DNA from: a virus
Strand: one strand, 5' to 3'
IMG/VR virus record: IMGVR_UViG_3300042893_001274
Location: 1-29,844 of that record
Length of the DNA stretch: 29,844 bases
The notes under the pieces are model-generated. The model was not told the origin of the DNA and did not search any database. It worked only from the letters and a program-made list of their open reading frames with translations. How positions within the stretch are numbered: the first letter of the stretch is position 1; every line of letters starts with the position of its first letter. This document shows, one piece after another, positions 16,302 to 24,080 of the stretch. The translations under genes were made by a program, and so were the position numbers.

Positions 16302-17043
16302 CTTTTATTCTATAACGGAGATTAATATTGTTAATCTTCTTTACAACAAATTTTAAGATTTCGCTTCTTTTAATATCTTCTTCAGAGAACTCAAAAGTAT
16401 AGATTCCTTTTTCCATGCAGTCTTCTCCAGTGAAAAGTTCAAAGAAATCAAGGAAACCATTCTTAACTTTAATGTCGGACTGCATAAAATCTCCGCATAA
16501 AAAGATTTTTGTACCTTCTCCGATTCTAGTTAAGAGAGTTGTAATCTCTTTAGCTGTAAAGTTTTGCACTTCATCAGCAATAATGATTTTATCAGTGAAT
16601 GTGCTGCCTCTTAGGAAGTTAACTGGTATTGCGGTAAGCCTACCATCGTCTTTAAGACGGTAAGCATCAGTAGCTTCGATCATTTCGTGAACTTTATCCT
16701 CAAGAGGAATCAAGTAAGGCGCAAATTTGTCGCCAACTGTTCCGGGCAGTGCTCCTAGAGATTTCTCTCCGCTCTCTGCGATTGTTCTAATGTAAATGAT
16801 TTCTTTGTCATTGTTGCTAATGAGGTTTAACGCTGCGTAAACAGCCATAAATGTCTTTGATGTTCCCGCTGGTCCAGCGATGAAAGAGATTTTGGTCTGC
16901 TCGTTTAAAAGTATTTTTAATAAGTCTTGTTGCTTATCTGAAAACTTAAATTTTCTTTCTTTAAATTTGATTTCTTGTTTTAGTTGCGGAATTGTGATTC
17001 CCGCAGGTTTAGTTTTCTTGTTCTTAGGGGCTTTTTTTGCCAT
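16264..17043 (-). CDS. phoH: PhoH-like P-loop ATPase
   Basis: This 259-residue protein carries the PhoH family signatures: FIAGPAGTSKT (Walker A, residues 54-64), a conserved YIRT and ESGEKSLGALPG segment, and IIIADEVQN (Walker B, 153-161), followed by a CGDFMQSD segment. An N-terminal basic tail (AKKAPKNKKTK) precedes the core. PhoH-like proteins are very common in phages of aquatic and other bacteria; an ATPase or RNA-related role is suspected, and the link with phosphate starvation is not general. It is transcribed within the late block between the tail tube gene and a membrane protein gene. Confidence 0.92.
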   Translation of the reverse strand: MAKKAPKNKKTKPAGITIPQLKQEIKFKERKFKFSDKQQDLLKILLNEQTKISFIAGPAGTSKTFMAVYAALNLISNNDKEIIYIRTIAESGEKSLGALPGTVGDKFAPYLIPLEDKVHEMIEATDAYRLKDDGRLTAIPVNFLRGSTFTDKIIIADEVQNFTAKEITTLLTRIGEGTKIFLCGDFMQSDIKVKNGFLDFFELFTGEDCMEKGIYTFEFSEEDIKRSEILKFVVKKINNINLRYRIKDEQRNVKNVSVE

Positions 17044-17049
17044 AAAGTG

Positions 17050-17838
17050 TTAAACCATCTCTTCAATAATCTGCAATCCTCCTTTAGCTACTCCGTTGGA
17101 ATCAACAGAGAGACTTTGATTAGATAAAACGCCAGCTACCGAAAAAACAGTAGCGTCCGACATTGTAATTGTGCAGGTTACTGTTGTGTTTGGTTGATAA
17201 TCAGATAGCCAATCTGCATTGGACAGTCCGTTTACTTGCAAAGATTTTGTAACTTTAGAAACGCTAACTTTTTCGGGATATTCCGAGCCAATAACAAAAT
17301 TTGGAACTCTATCAACTTGAATATCGAAAGAAATATTCTCGTACTGTGAGATTGGAGTAGTGGAAAAGCTTGGAGCAGAGAATTGAATTGTTGTTGCTCT
17401 TAAAGGCGAGAGCAAAACCTCAGAAGAAGCTTGCTGTTCAGTATAAGCGTAAACTCCTGTGCCATTAGCTAATCCGTAAGAGTCGAATTGTAAAGCGGCA
17501 GACGCAACTTTCCAAGGTTCAAACGATGCGGAAAAACTTTTTAAATAACATTTACTAAATTGGTAATCTGGAACTTTGATTGCTGATCCGCCAACAGAAT
17601 CTCCAGTTAAATTGATGATTTTGTTGATTTCTCCAGAAACTAAAAGAACATTTGCGGAAATACTTGAACTTTTTGGGCCAGTTTGAATGTAGTAATCCAT
17701 CTCCTGACCAATTCTTCTAACTCTTTTTAAACTAGTTGTGTTTGATGCGCTTAAACTAGTTGCGTACAAGATGTTGTCGGTAGCGCTATCAGCGTTCGTA
17801 AAATACGCCCTGATTTTATCGTAAGTAACGTAAGGCAT
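17050..17838 (-). CDS. Putative tail tube protein
   Basis: This 262-residue beta-rich protein opens with MPYVTYDKIRAYFTNADSAT and contains a tail-tube-like pattern: a YFKSF-like strand in DYQFSKCYLKSFSASFEPWK, followed by alternating strands with NISFDIQVDRVPNFVIGSEY and closing TVTCTITMSDATVFSVAGVL. Tube proteins that form the hexameric inner tail tube often have this length and composition. The assignment is by pattern and by the presence of the other virion genes downstream. A different tail or neck protein remains possible. The ATG is 4 nt after the stop of the upstream membrane protein. Confidence 0.65.
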   Translation of the reverse strand: MPYVTYDKIRAYFTNADSATDNILYATSLSASNTTSLKRVRRIGQEMDYYIQTGPKSSSISANVLLVSGEINKIINLTGDSVGGSAIKVPDYQFSKCYLKSFSASFEPWKVASAALQFDSYGLANGTGVYAYTEQQASSEVLLSPLRATTIQFSAPSFSTTPISQYENISFDIQVDRVPNFVIGSEYPEKVSVSKVTKSLQVNGLSNADWLSDYQPNTTVTCTITMSDATVFSVAGVLSNQSLSVDSNGVAKGGLQIIEEMV

Positions 17839-17842
17839 CTGA

Positions 17843-18208
17843 TTATTTTACACTTTTTTTGAACTGTTTAAGATCAGCGTCGTCAATCATTGCTAGCCGT
17901 TTCAAGAACTTGACATTTTCCAGTTTCACGTTCTGCATAACAAGACGACTGCCGCCAGTAATGATTCCTTCTTCGTTTACGTCGTAGATAAACAAAGTTG
18001 TTGACATTAAGCCGATTCTCACAATTCTCGCTGGGCTTTTTGTGCCGTCCCAAAACATTAAAACGTCATCTTCTTTTAATCCAGATGTCATTTTAAAGAT
18101 AATGCTCTTGACAATGTTGATGATAAATTCTTTAAACAGCAACGAAGCAACGCCCGCTACCAAAAGTACCGAATTTTGAGAAATAAAAGAATTCATCTGA
18201 TCTTCCAT
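17843..18208 (-). CDS. Small membrane protein with MscS-like beta segment
   Basis: This 121-residue protein has a hydrophobic N-terminus (SVLLVAGVASLLFKEFIINI) likely to span the membrane, then a segment LKEDDVLMFWDGTKSPARIV and IGLMSTTLFIYDV that resembles the beta domain of small mechanosensitive-channel proteins. It ends in a basic helix. It is the first gene of the leftward block, with AGTGTAAA 7 nt before the ATG. The MscS resemblance is short and may be only structural; function is unknown. Confidence 0.75.
   Translation of the reverse strand: MEDQMNSFISQNSVLLVAGVASLLFKEFIINIVKSIIFKMTSGLKEDDVLMFWDGTKSPARIVRIGLMSTTLFIYDVNEEGIITGGSRLVMQNVKLENVKFLKRLAMIDDADLKQFKKSVK
17847..17854 (-). promoter_or_regulatory. 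AGTGTAAA copy overlapping gene end
   Basis: The minus-strand octamer AGTGTAAA spans the last sense codons of the 17843-18208 gene, just before its stop, and lies 8 nt upstream of the ATG at 17838. As it also encodes Ser-Val-Lys it may be coincidental; it is listed because it repeats the motif seen in non-coding gaps. Confidence 0.3.
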
Positions 18209-18215
18209 GCTATTT

Positions 18216-18223
18216 TTTACACT
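18216..18223 (-). promoter_or_regulatory. Candidate late promoter octamer AGTGTAAA, start of the leftward block
   Basis: The minus-strand octamer AGTGTAAA lies in the 52-nt divergent gap between the leftward late block and the rightward block that begins at 18261. Its end is only 7 nt before the ATG at 18208, so if it is a -10-type element the transcript would be nearly leaderless. Confidence 0.48.
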
Positions 18224-18260
18224 TTAACTGGAAAAACCACCTCTTGAACTACTATAACTT

Positions 18261-18509
18261 ATGAACGGAAAAGGATCAAAACGTCGCCCATCTTCTATCT
18301 CTTCTGACGAATTCGCAAACAGAATTGATGATATTTTTAAAAAGAAAAATAAGGTGCAAGTGCCTGTTCTTCAAGACAAAGACGGCTACTTCATTGTAAT
18401 TCCAAAAAAAATGCTCAAAAAGGCTGGACTTAATGAAGGAGATAGTGTTGATTTCACTCCATCAGGAGACGGATACCTCGTTTCCAAAACTTTAAAACCA
18501 AATAAATAA
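18261..18509 (+). CDS. AbrB/SpoVT-like DNA-binding protein
   Basis: This 82-residue protein has two parts. The N-terminus MNGKGSKRRPSS followed by DEFANRIDDIF matches a small-protein theme seen in many phages. The C-terminal ~50 residues (VPVLQDKDGYFIVIPKKMLK, then LNEGDSVDFTPSGDGYLVSK) form a swapped-hairpin AbrB/MazE-like DNA-binding domain with the typical IPKKMLKKAGL-type core. It is the first gene of the rightward block and so is placed to act as a regulator, perhaps of the divergent gap beside it. No ribosome-binding site is obvious. Confidence 0.82.
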   Translation: MNGKGSKRRPSSISSDEFANRIDDIFKKKNKVQVPVLQDKDGYFIVIPKKMLKKAGLNEGDSVDFTPSGDGYLVSKTLKPNK

Positions 18510-18513
18510 TTTT

Positions 18514-19074
18514 ATGGGAATGTTCGACACAATTATCGTTAGCGACACTCTTCCTTACTCAGAGGAAATGATTTGCCTTGGCCTAAACTCTAATAACGGC
18601 GATTTTCAAACTAAAGATTTGATCAATTGCTTAGAAACTTATATTATCCAAGGCAAAAAACTCTTTGTACGAAAATACGAAGTGAATAAATTTGTCGAGC
18701 CAGAAAAGCCATCTGGCCCTTGGGATTTCGGCCATATGGAAAGAAGCGGAGAGTATCTTGAACAAGTTAACCATCACGGCAAGATCGTTTTCTACACTTA
18801 TTACCGAGACGTTCTTGATCTTTGGGACTGCTCCGTAGATTACGAAGCTACTTTCACTCACGGCGTTTGCGATAGCATTGTTTTGGCGAAATTCACTAAA
18901 GAATCAAACAAAGAGAGACTAGAAAATGAGAAGAGATGGAAAGAGCAGATCGCTAAAAACCATAATCTTTGGTACAATAAGTATATTTTTTATACTCTCA
19001 CTTACCGCAATTTCTCTCGCTACAAATATAAGTTTTTTACAGCAATCGCTAACTTTTTTCACAAAATCGCATGA
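18514..19074 (+). CDS. Conserved phage protein (MGMFDT family), unknown function
   Basis: This 186-residue protein opens MGMFDTIIVSDTLPYSEEM and has FQTKDLINCLETYIIQGKKL near residue 30, a pattern recognisable in small phage proteins of unknown function. The C-terminus is basic and aromatic (YNKYIFYTLTYRNFSRYKYK) and might touch a membrane. It lies 4 nt after the AbrB-like gene and overlaps the next gene by 4 nt. Confidence 0.8.
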   Translation: MGMFDTIIVSDTLPYSEEMICLGLNSNNGDFQTKDLINCLETYIIQGKKLFVRKYEVNKFVEPEKPSGPWDFGHMERSGEYLEQVNHHGKIVFYTYYRDVLDLWDCSVDYEATFTHGVCDSIVLAKFTKESNKERLENEKRWKEQIAKNHNLWYNKYIFYTLTYRNFSRYKYKFFTAIANFFHKIA

Positions 19075-19289
19075 CCTTAACAACTAACAAAGAAATCTAC
19101 AAAGGAGACATCGTTGCAATGACTGCTGCGGTGTATCAAGAACTCGCAAATCGAGACATTCGTTTTAATTCTGTGCGAGAAGATGATGAATTTTACGATT
19201 TCTTATCACAAAGTCTTGACATTTGGTTTAAAACCGACCACTCTAAAAATTATGAACTCAAAAACTCTCTCAGAGATTCCTCTCTTTAG
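19071..19289 (+). CDS. Small hypothetical protein
   Basis: This 72-residue protein has no recognised domain and is acidic in its second half (SVREDDEFYDFLSQSLDIWF). The ATG overlaps the stop of the preceding gene by 4 nt, a translational-coupling arrangement that supports it as a real gene. Confidence 0.65.
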   Translation: MTLTTNKEIYKGDIVAMTAAVYQELANRDIRFNSVREDDEFYDFLSQSLDIWFKTDHSKNYELKNSLRDSSL

Positions 19290-19539
19290 CGCAGATTTGG
19301 CCGATAGTCTCACATCAACTAGCCTCAAATGGCATTATGAGAATACAATGCAAAATGTTAAAATTTTGCAGTCTAAAAAGAAATTAGAAAGTTGGGAAAC
19401 AGAGGATTTGGAATACAACCTCACTCTCGCGGGTGCTCTTCGCATAGTTTGTGATTATTATGGAGTAGAAACTAATGAAACCAAAGAAAAATCTAAAAAA
19501 CAAAAAACCAGCAAAGTTAAAGCTTCCAAAAAAGTTTGA
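19252..19539 (+). CDS. Small hypothetical protein with basic tail
   Basis: The preferred ATG at 19252 gives 95 residues starting MNSKTLSEIPLFSADLADSL, overlapping the upstream gene by 38 nt; an ATG at 19183 would give 118 residues but a far larger overlap. The middle is helical and the last 15 residues are Lys-rich (KSKKQKTSKVKASKKV). No function is apparent. Confidence 0.65.
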   Translation: MNSKTLSEIPLFSADLADSLTSTSLKWHYENTMQNVKILQSKKKLESWETEDLEYNLTLAGALRIVCDYYGVETNETKEKSKKQKTSKVKASKKV

Positions 19540-19711
19540 AGGCCACATTAACGCGCTAAAAGCTTACTCTACGGAAACGCAAGAGAAGCTCTTGTCCGAT
19601 ATTTTAATGACTGCTTATGTAATCGGTATTGAATCTACCGTTAGCGAAGAATATAAAACATTTTTAAAGTATATCGTAGATGGCGACAAAGAAATGGTTG
19701 AATTCGTATGA
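19475..19711 (+). CDS. Small hypothetical protein with basic N-terminus
   Basis: This 78-residue protein begins MKPKKNLKNKKPAKLKLPKK and continues with two predicted helices. It overlaps the previous gene by 65 nt, where both frames encode Lys-rich sequence, and overlaps the metallophosphoesterase start by 4 nt (ATGA). The 3' coupling supports it as real. Confidence 0.65.
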   Translation: MKPKKNLKNKKPAKLKLPKKFEGHINALKAYSTETQEKLLSDILMTAYVIGIESTVSEEYKTFLKYIVDGDKEMVEFV

Positions 19712-20343
19712 AAATTATTTGTATTTCAGACACTCATGGACTTCACGGTCATTTAAAAGGTAAGATTCCAGATGGAGATATGATTATCCACTCTGGAGAC
19801 TTTTGTAATGGCGGCGATTACTTTGATTGCGTCGAGTTTTTCGCATGGTTCGGCTCTTTGCCGCACAAATACAAGCTTGTTATCGCTGGTAATCATGATA
19901 AATGGATGGAAAAAGCAAGCCGTTCTGAAATCAACGCGATCATACCGCCGGGCATTCACTATCTTCAAGATGAAGGCGTCACAATTGAAGGTTTAAACTT
20001 TTGGGGATCGCCAGTTCAACCAGAATTCTTTGATTGGGCGTTTAATCGCAAACGCGGATTGGCTATTCAAGAACATTGGAACTTGATTCCAAAAAATACT
20101 GATGTTTTGATTACTCATGGTCCACCTATGAGTATTCTTGACAAAGCTCCGGGCAATGTTCACGTTGGATGCGCCAACTTATTCACTACAATCACTGAAA
20201 ACCTTAAACTTAAGCTTCATGTTTTTGGCCATATCCACAATGGCTACGGCATTGAAGTTAAAAACAACACTATGTTTGTTAATGCAGCTATCTGCACTGA
20301 ACAATACAAACCAATTAACACTGCTAGAACAATCGAACTCTAA
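19708..20343 (+). CDS. Calcineurin-like metallophosphoesterase
   Basis: This 211-residue protein has the complete metallophosphoesterase motif set: ISDTHG (Asp8, His10), HSGDF (Asp31), AGNHDKW (Asn62, His63), ITHGPP (His137) and FGHIHNGYG (His175, His177). These coordinate two metals for phosphoester hydrolysis. The length and the DTHGLHGHL start resemble the MPPED/239FB-like group of compact phosphoesterases. The substrate cannot be told; nucleotide or RNA-end processing is plausible in a phage. It overlaps the upstream small gene by 4 nt and lies within the rightward operon. Confidence 0.93.
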   Translation: MKIICISDTHGLHGHLKGKIPDGDMIIHSGDFCNGGDYFDCVEFFAWFGSLPHKYKLVIAGNHDKWMEKASRSEINAIIPPGIHYLQDEGVTIEGLNFWGSPVQPEFFDWAFNRKRGLAIQEHWNLIPKNTDVLITHGPPMSILDKAPGNVHVGCANLFTTITENLKLKLHVFGHIHNGYGIEVKNNTMFVNAAICTEQYKPINTARTIEL

Positions 20344-20348
20344 ATAAT

Positions 20349-20948
20349 ATGACAGCAGAAGAATACATTTCACAAGGTAAAGAAAAAACAGAAAAGAAAG
20401 TATGGTTTTGGCCTACTGGGTGGTACGTTGCGCCATACGCTCTAGGTTTTAGAGAGTGGGACAAGTATTACGCTTACTTGTCCGTTCAGTATCCTGTTCA
20501 GCGTTTCCTAAGAGAAACTTATGATGATTGCTATTATTCAGTTGGTTCCAATTACCGATTTATTAAGCGCAAAATCAAGAATTTCTTGCGTCATCCACGC
20601 AAAGAGTTTCGTAACGCTGTGTTTGATAAGAGCGGAGAAATGGATATGGTCGAAATTATTGTTTTGTTTCATCTTGCTTGCGTTGTTGAGCTAGTTGAAA
20701 GAGAAAAATATCTTGAACATATTTGTTCAGAGACTGAAAAGGAAATTCAATTCGTTAAACAACTTAAAGAAGCTTACGATTACGCTAAAGGTGGACGGCA
20801 AAAGCTTTTAGACGATATTCACAATCACGCTTTGAGTTTAGAGAATGATAATTTCACAGCTTACATTGAAATGGACAAACACCTTAACGAATGCGACACA
20901 GTTTTGTGCGACTTTGTGGTTAAAAACCGCGAAAAGTTTTGGACCTAA
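20349..20948 (+). CDS. Conserved phage protein, unknown function
   Basis: This 199-residue protein begins MTAEEYISQGKEKTEKKVWF and is rich in aromatic residues in the first half (WFWPTGWYVAPYALGFREWD). A central basic segment (FIKRKIKNFLRHPRKEFRNA) precedes a long helical, mixed-charge part. No catalytic motif was recognised. It lies 5 nt after the phosphoesterase and 1 nt before a small membrane protein gene. Confidence 0.78.
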   Translation: MTAEEYISQGKEKTEKKVWFWPTGWYVAPYALGFREWDKYYAYLSVQYPVQRFLRETYDDCYYSVGSNYRFIKRKIKNFLRHPRKEFRNAVFDKSGEMDMVEIIVLFHLACVVELVEREKYLEHICSETEKEIQFVKQLKEAYDYAKGGRQKLLDDIHNHALSLENDNFTAYIEMDKHLNECDTVLCDFVVKNREKFWT

Positions 20949-20949
20949 A

Positions 20950-21156
20950 ATGAAAAGCTTAGTTTTTAGATTAATTTGGGCGCTATTAGCTATCCCAGCC
21001 TTTATTGTGCTGGGAGGCTTAACATTCTTGATTCAAATGACCTTTAACTCTAAAGAAGCCGGGCGTGACTTTGTTAAAGGCTTAAAAGAATTGTTTTTTT
21101 ATATTAAAAATGGTTCTCAGCCACCTTATGAAGAGGATTTGAATGACGCAAACTGA
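20950..21156 (+). CDS. Small membrane protein
   Basis: The ATG at 20950 gives 68 residues with one strong hydrophobic helix at about residues 5-30 (VFRLIWALLAIPAFIVLGGL) and a charged tail. It starts 1 nt after the preceding stop and overlaps the HNH endonuclease gene by 14 nt. Longer frames beginning at 20845 lie inside the upstream gene and are rejected. Role unknown. Confidence 0.72.
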   Translation: MKSLVFRLIWALLAIPAFIVLGGLTFLIQMTFNSKEAGRDFVKGLKELFFYIKNGSQPPYEEDLNDAN

Positions 21157-21679
21157 TACAATAGTTGATACTTTAGTGACGCATCAAACTGTAACACATA
21201 AAACTTGTCGTGCTTGTAAATTGCTTAAGCTTTTCTCTGATTTCTATGTGAATAAGGCAGGTCGATTTGGTCTTAGGGGAAGTTGTAAAGAATGCCATGA
21301 TAAAACTCCACATAGAAATTTAAAAACGAGGAGAGATGTAGCAAGATGTTTAAAAATTAGTTATATTAACCATTTAGGCGGCGCATGTATCAGATGCGGA
21401 CATTCTGTTCCGGAAGCAATAGACTTTCATCACATTGTCCCGTCAGAGAAAAAGTTTGAGATAGGAGAGTGTAGAAGAAAATTAGATGATGAAGAACTTA
21501 TAAAAGAACTACAGAAATGCGCCCCATTATGCAAGAACTGCCACGCCGAATTTCACGCTGGAAGATTTGATTTAGAACCATACCTACACAAAATACCAAA
21601 ATTTAATGAAAACACTGAAAAACAGGATAGTACTGGGGATGACCTTGTACTTGGGATTCAAATTAGCAACTTTGATTGA
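21143..21679 (+). CDS. HNH endonuclease with zinc-binding cysteines
   Basis: This 178-residue protein has an N-terminal zinc knuckle (Cys22, Cys25, Cys48, Cys51), typical of a small family of phage HNH proteins with a KxCxxCK.L..FxxF pattern. A second cysteine pair follows (Cys82, Cys85), then the HNH core: AIDFHH (94-97), LCKNCHAEFH (129-138). It would cut double-stranded DNA, as a homing or restriction-like nuclease. The sequence after residue 150 is low in motifs. The start overlaps the membrane protein gene by 14 nt. Confidence 0.9.
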   Translation: MTQTDTIVDTLVTHQTVTHKTCRACKLLKLFSDFYVNKAGRFGLRGSCKECHDKTPHRNLKTRRDVARCLKISYINHLGGACIRCGHSVPEAIDFHHIVPSEKKFEIGECRRKLDDEELIKELQKCAPLCKNCHAEFHAGRFDLEPYLHKIPKFNENTEKQDSTGDDLVLGIQISNFD

Positions 21680-21711
21680 GCTATTTTTAATATTTTTAAT
21701 TAAGGCATAAC

Positions 21712-22233
21712 ATGAACAAATACATATTCGTTGACTTAGATGAAACATTAATCCATACTTATGGATTATTCTCCAAATCAGTTATGCCCGGTTATCAAAA
21801 GATAACTTTAAGCTCAAAAGAGCATTATAATACGAAGGTTAGAGAATGTTCTGTCGCGTTTCTTGAGCAAGCTCGTAAGAAGGCTAAGGTTTTTATGCTC
21901 ACAGTAGCTACAAGAGACTATGCTCTTGCCATGAACAAAGCCTTTTCCTTTGGATTTGAGGCCGAAGATATATACTCTCGTGAGGATATTCGCGGGCGCA
22001 CTGGCAAAATTCCTCAAATTGAACCGGGCGCTGTTTGGTTGTTCGATAACCTTCCAGAAGACTATAACGAAGAAAAATGTCGCTATTTGGCGCATTTGGG
22101 GCCGTTGAATTACGTTCAAGTTTCCGAATTTGACCATTATTCAGGCTCTTCTACTACTCTTCCTGATTATACGGTAGATAAAGAAGATATCTCTAATGAG
22201 TTGTTGGCGCTTTTAGCGGAAAAGGTTAAGTAA
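21712..22233 (+). CDS. HAD-like phosphatase
   Basis: This 173-residue protein has the haloacid-dehalogenase catalytic motifs: FVDLDETL (nucleophile Asp8, acid Asp10), Thr64 in MLTVATRD (motif II), Lys99 in GRTGKI (candidate motif III) and WLFDNLPED (motif IV, Asp112). The DLDET form resembles the FCP/NIF-type and 5'-nucleotidase-like branches. It has no obvious cap domain. Substrate unknown; nucleotide dephosphorylation is a common role for phage HAD proteins. It is preceded by an AT-rich gap of 32 nt with TTAAGG before the ATG. Confidence 0.88.
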   Translation: MNKYIFVDLDETLIHTYGLFSKSVMPGYQKITLSSKEHYNTKVRECSVAFLEQARKKAKVFMLTVATRDYALAMNKAFSFGFEAEDIYSREDIRGRTGKIPQIEPGAVWLFDNLPEDYNEEKCRYLAHLGPLNYVQVSEFDHYSGSSTTLPDYTVDKEDISNELLALLAEKVK

Positions 22234-22242
22234 AGTATTTAT

Positions 22243-22947
22243 ATGGCGCTAACTAAAAAAGCAAAACAAACAAATCAAAAAAAAGAGTTAATTGTGACGG
22301 CAGAAATGCTTGCTGAAATTAGACTCTTAGTAAAAAGAATCGGCGGAATAGAAAACTTCAACTATGCAATGGATGTTTGGGAGTATAAGGGGCCAAAAAA
22401 AAGGATTGAAGATGTTATTTCTCCAGAACAATTAGCTAAGATGTATTATCATGACGAAGATGGAAATTTGTTTTTAAAAAACAACAGTGGTAATAAAAAG
22501 GCTGGTGATAAAGTTGGCTTTTTAAAACGTCAGGGATATATAGTAGCCAGTATAAAATTTGAGGGTTATTATTTTACGGTTTTTCTTAATAAAATTATTT
22601 TTTGTTTACATAATGGTCGTTGGGCCAAAAAAGGCTATAAGGTAGATCATATAAATGAAGATAAAACAGATAATAGACCTTGCAATCTAAGAGAAAGTAC
22701 TAATTCTCAAAACGCCAGTAACAAATCATTGTACGAAAGTAACAAATCAGGGGTAAAAGGTGTTTTTGTGCGTTCTATTTCTGATGATCGCGTGCGTGTT
22801 GATGCTTGTGTTTCTTGTAATGGGAAGAAATATTTCAAGTCGATGACTGTTAAAAAAGAATTTGTTGAAGCTACAATTCAAATACTTAAAGCTTGGCGAG
22901 ATGAAATAGGTCGAAAATTACACGGAGAATTTTTCAACGAAGGTTAA
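22243..22947 (+). CDS. HNH homing endonuclease, AP2-like DNA-binding type
   Basis: This 234-residue protein has an N-terminal helical region, an HNH_3-type core (VDHINEDKTDNRPCNLREST followed by NSQNASNKSL), and then a SGVKGVFVRSISDDRVRVDA segment resembling the AP2-like DNA-binding strand module of phage homing endonucleases. The spacing HNH then SGVKGV is characteristic of free-standing homing enzymes that copy themselves between phages. It is followed by another gene of this class 3 nt later. Confidence 0.9.
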   Translation: MALTKKAKQTNQKKELIVTAEMLAEIRLLVKRIGGIENFNYAMDVWEYKGPKKRIEDVISPEQLAKMYYHDEDGNLFLKNNSGNKKAGDKVGFLKRQGYIVASIKFEGYYFTVFLNKIIFCLHNGRWAKKGYKVDHINEDKTDNRPCNLRESTNSQNASNKSLYESNKSGVKGVFVRSISDDRVRVDACVSCNGKKYFKSMTVKKEFVEATIQILKAWRDEIGRKLHGEFFNEG

Positions 22948-22950
22948 TTT

Positions 22951-23547
22951 ATGAATCAAGAAAATCAACAGCCAGAAGAGCTATCTATGTCTTTTCAAGA
23001 AAAAGATGCGATTTTTCGTTATAAAAGAAGCCAGCATATGGATATAGACGAGTTTGTAAAGCTTTATTTTGAATACAAAAATAGACCAACTCCAGAAGAT
23101 TTGTCGGAGTCATTTATCGCTGATTTTGAAAAAGGCACATTAACTAACAGAAATTCAGGCAAAGAGATTACTAGTATATGGAACGGATACAAAAGGACCT
23201 CGTTTAAAAGAAAAAATCACCATGTTCATACTTTGCTATATACTATGTATCACAAGCGTTGGCCTGAAATAAATATGCTTGTAGATCATAGAGATAAAAA
23301 TCCCTTAAATAACTCTATATCTAATTTATATGAAGTTACTATGAAGCAAAATAATAACAATAAAAAACTAAAAAATTATAAGTACGGAATATTCATATTA
23401 ACGTTTAAAGATGGATCTAAAAAATACCGTGTTAAAAGATGCGGCAAACATTTAGGTTATTTTGAAACACATGAAGAAGCTATGCTCGTTTCTTTAGCCT
23501 ATGATAAACAGCTAGAAGAAGAAGGAATTAAGCCAAAGGCTAGGTAA
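22951..23547 (+). CDS. HNH homing endonuclease, second copy type
   Basis: This 198-residue protein carries the core LVDHRDKNPLNNSISNLYEV followed by NNNNKKLKN, the same class as the upstream endonuclease but clearly divergent, and a basic C-terminal module (GSKKYRVKRCGKHLGYFETH) with a FETHEEAMLVSLAYDKQL helix like the AP2-type partner domain. It ends the rightward gene block and is followed by a long non-coding region, so it may have invaded the operon end. Confidence 0.9.
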   Translation: MNQENQQPEELSMSFQEKDAIFRYKRSQHMDIDEFVKLYFEYKNRPTPEDLSESFIADFEKGTLTNRNSGKEITSIWNGYKRTSFKRKNHHVHTLLYTMYHKRWPEINMLVDHRDKNPLNNSISNLYEVTMKQNNNNKKLKNYKYGIFILTFKDGSKKYRVKRCGKHLGYFETHEEAMLVSLAYDKQLEEEGIKPKAR

Positions 23548-23685
23548 AATTCTCCCCCGCCCGGAAAGTGAGTTTTTGTTCCTATTCTTTTAGATATTTT
23601 CTCATTTTCTCAGAAAAGGGTGGGGGGATAGTGTTTCTTTTAGGTATGTTTATATACAGGTAAGATATATAAGCTAATCAAGGGT

Positions 23686-23720
23686 AAGTAAAGCAAGTAA
23701 ATGTAAGTGAGATAAGTAAA
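23686..23720 (+). repeat. Phased AAGTAAA-like repeats
   Basis: AAGTA/AAGTG copies begin at 23686, 23695, 23705 and 23714, spaced 9, 10 and 9 bp, close to one helical turn. They could bend DNA or bind a protein on one face. Confidence 0.6.
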
Positions 23721-23806
23721 GATAGCCTTGGGGGTAATTAAATTAAGATGGTTTAAATTGATGGTAGAGTGAGGAATTACCATCCCCCCCCGCGCCCTAT
23801 ACAATT

Positions 23807-23945
23807 CGCTATATACTTTTTTATATAAGGGCGGGGGGTGTATATAGCGCTATATACTTTTTGATATAGTGCTATATCATTTTTGATACAACGCTATATC
23901 ATTTCCTCGCGCCACTATAGAATTCGCTATAGTGTTTTTCGCATC
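23807..23945 (+). repeat. Iteron-like repeats, about 22-bp spacing
   Basis: Units beginning CGCTATA or TGCTATA lie at 23807, 23848, 23870, 23892 and 23925, spaced 41, 22, 22 and 33 bp. The first three continue into AC/CATTTTTTGATA-like sequence, the fourth into CATTTCCTCGCG and the last diverges to CGCTATAGTG. The two 22-bp intervals equal two helical turns, as in iterons or operator arrays. Confidence 0.6.
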
Positions 23946-24080
23946 CTACCAAAAAAACAAAAAACGTGTCAAGCGAATTTCTAAAAATAAAAAAATAGTT
24001 CGTGCGATTTTTTTCTTGAATTCGGCAAATAAAAATGCACGCTGTTTTTCGTTACCAACAACAACACAAAAAAAACACAT

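Larger units (their letters stand above)
23548..24080. other. Non-coding region with iteron-like and phased repeats
   Basis: No convincing gene lies here. It has G-rich runs (23622-23628), four phased AAGTAAA-like repeats (23686-23720), a near-palindrome of C- and G-rich blocks (23784-23801 with 23824-23838), a series of CGCTATATAC-type repeats (23807-23945) and an A/T-rich tail. It lies between the rightward block and the differently composed region to the right. It is a candidate replication origin or large regulatory hub; both are inference. Confidence 0.6.
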
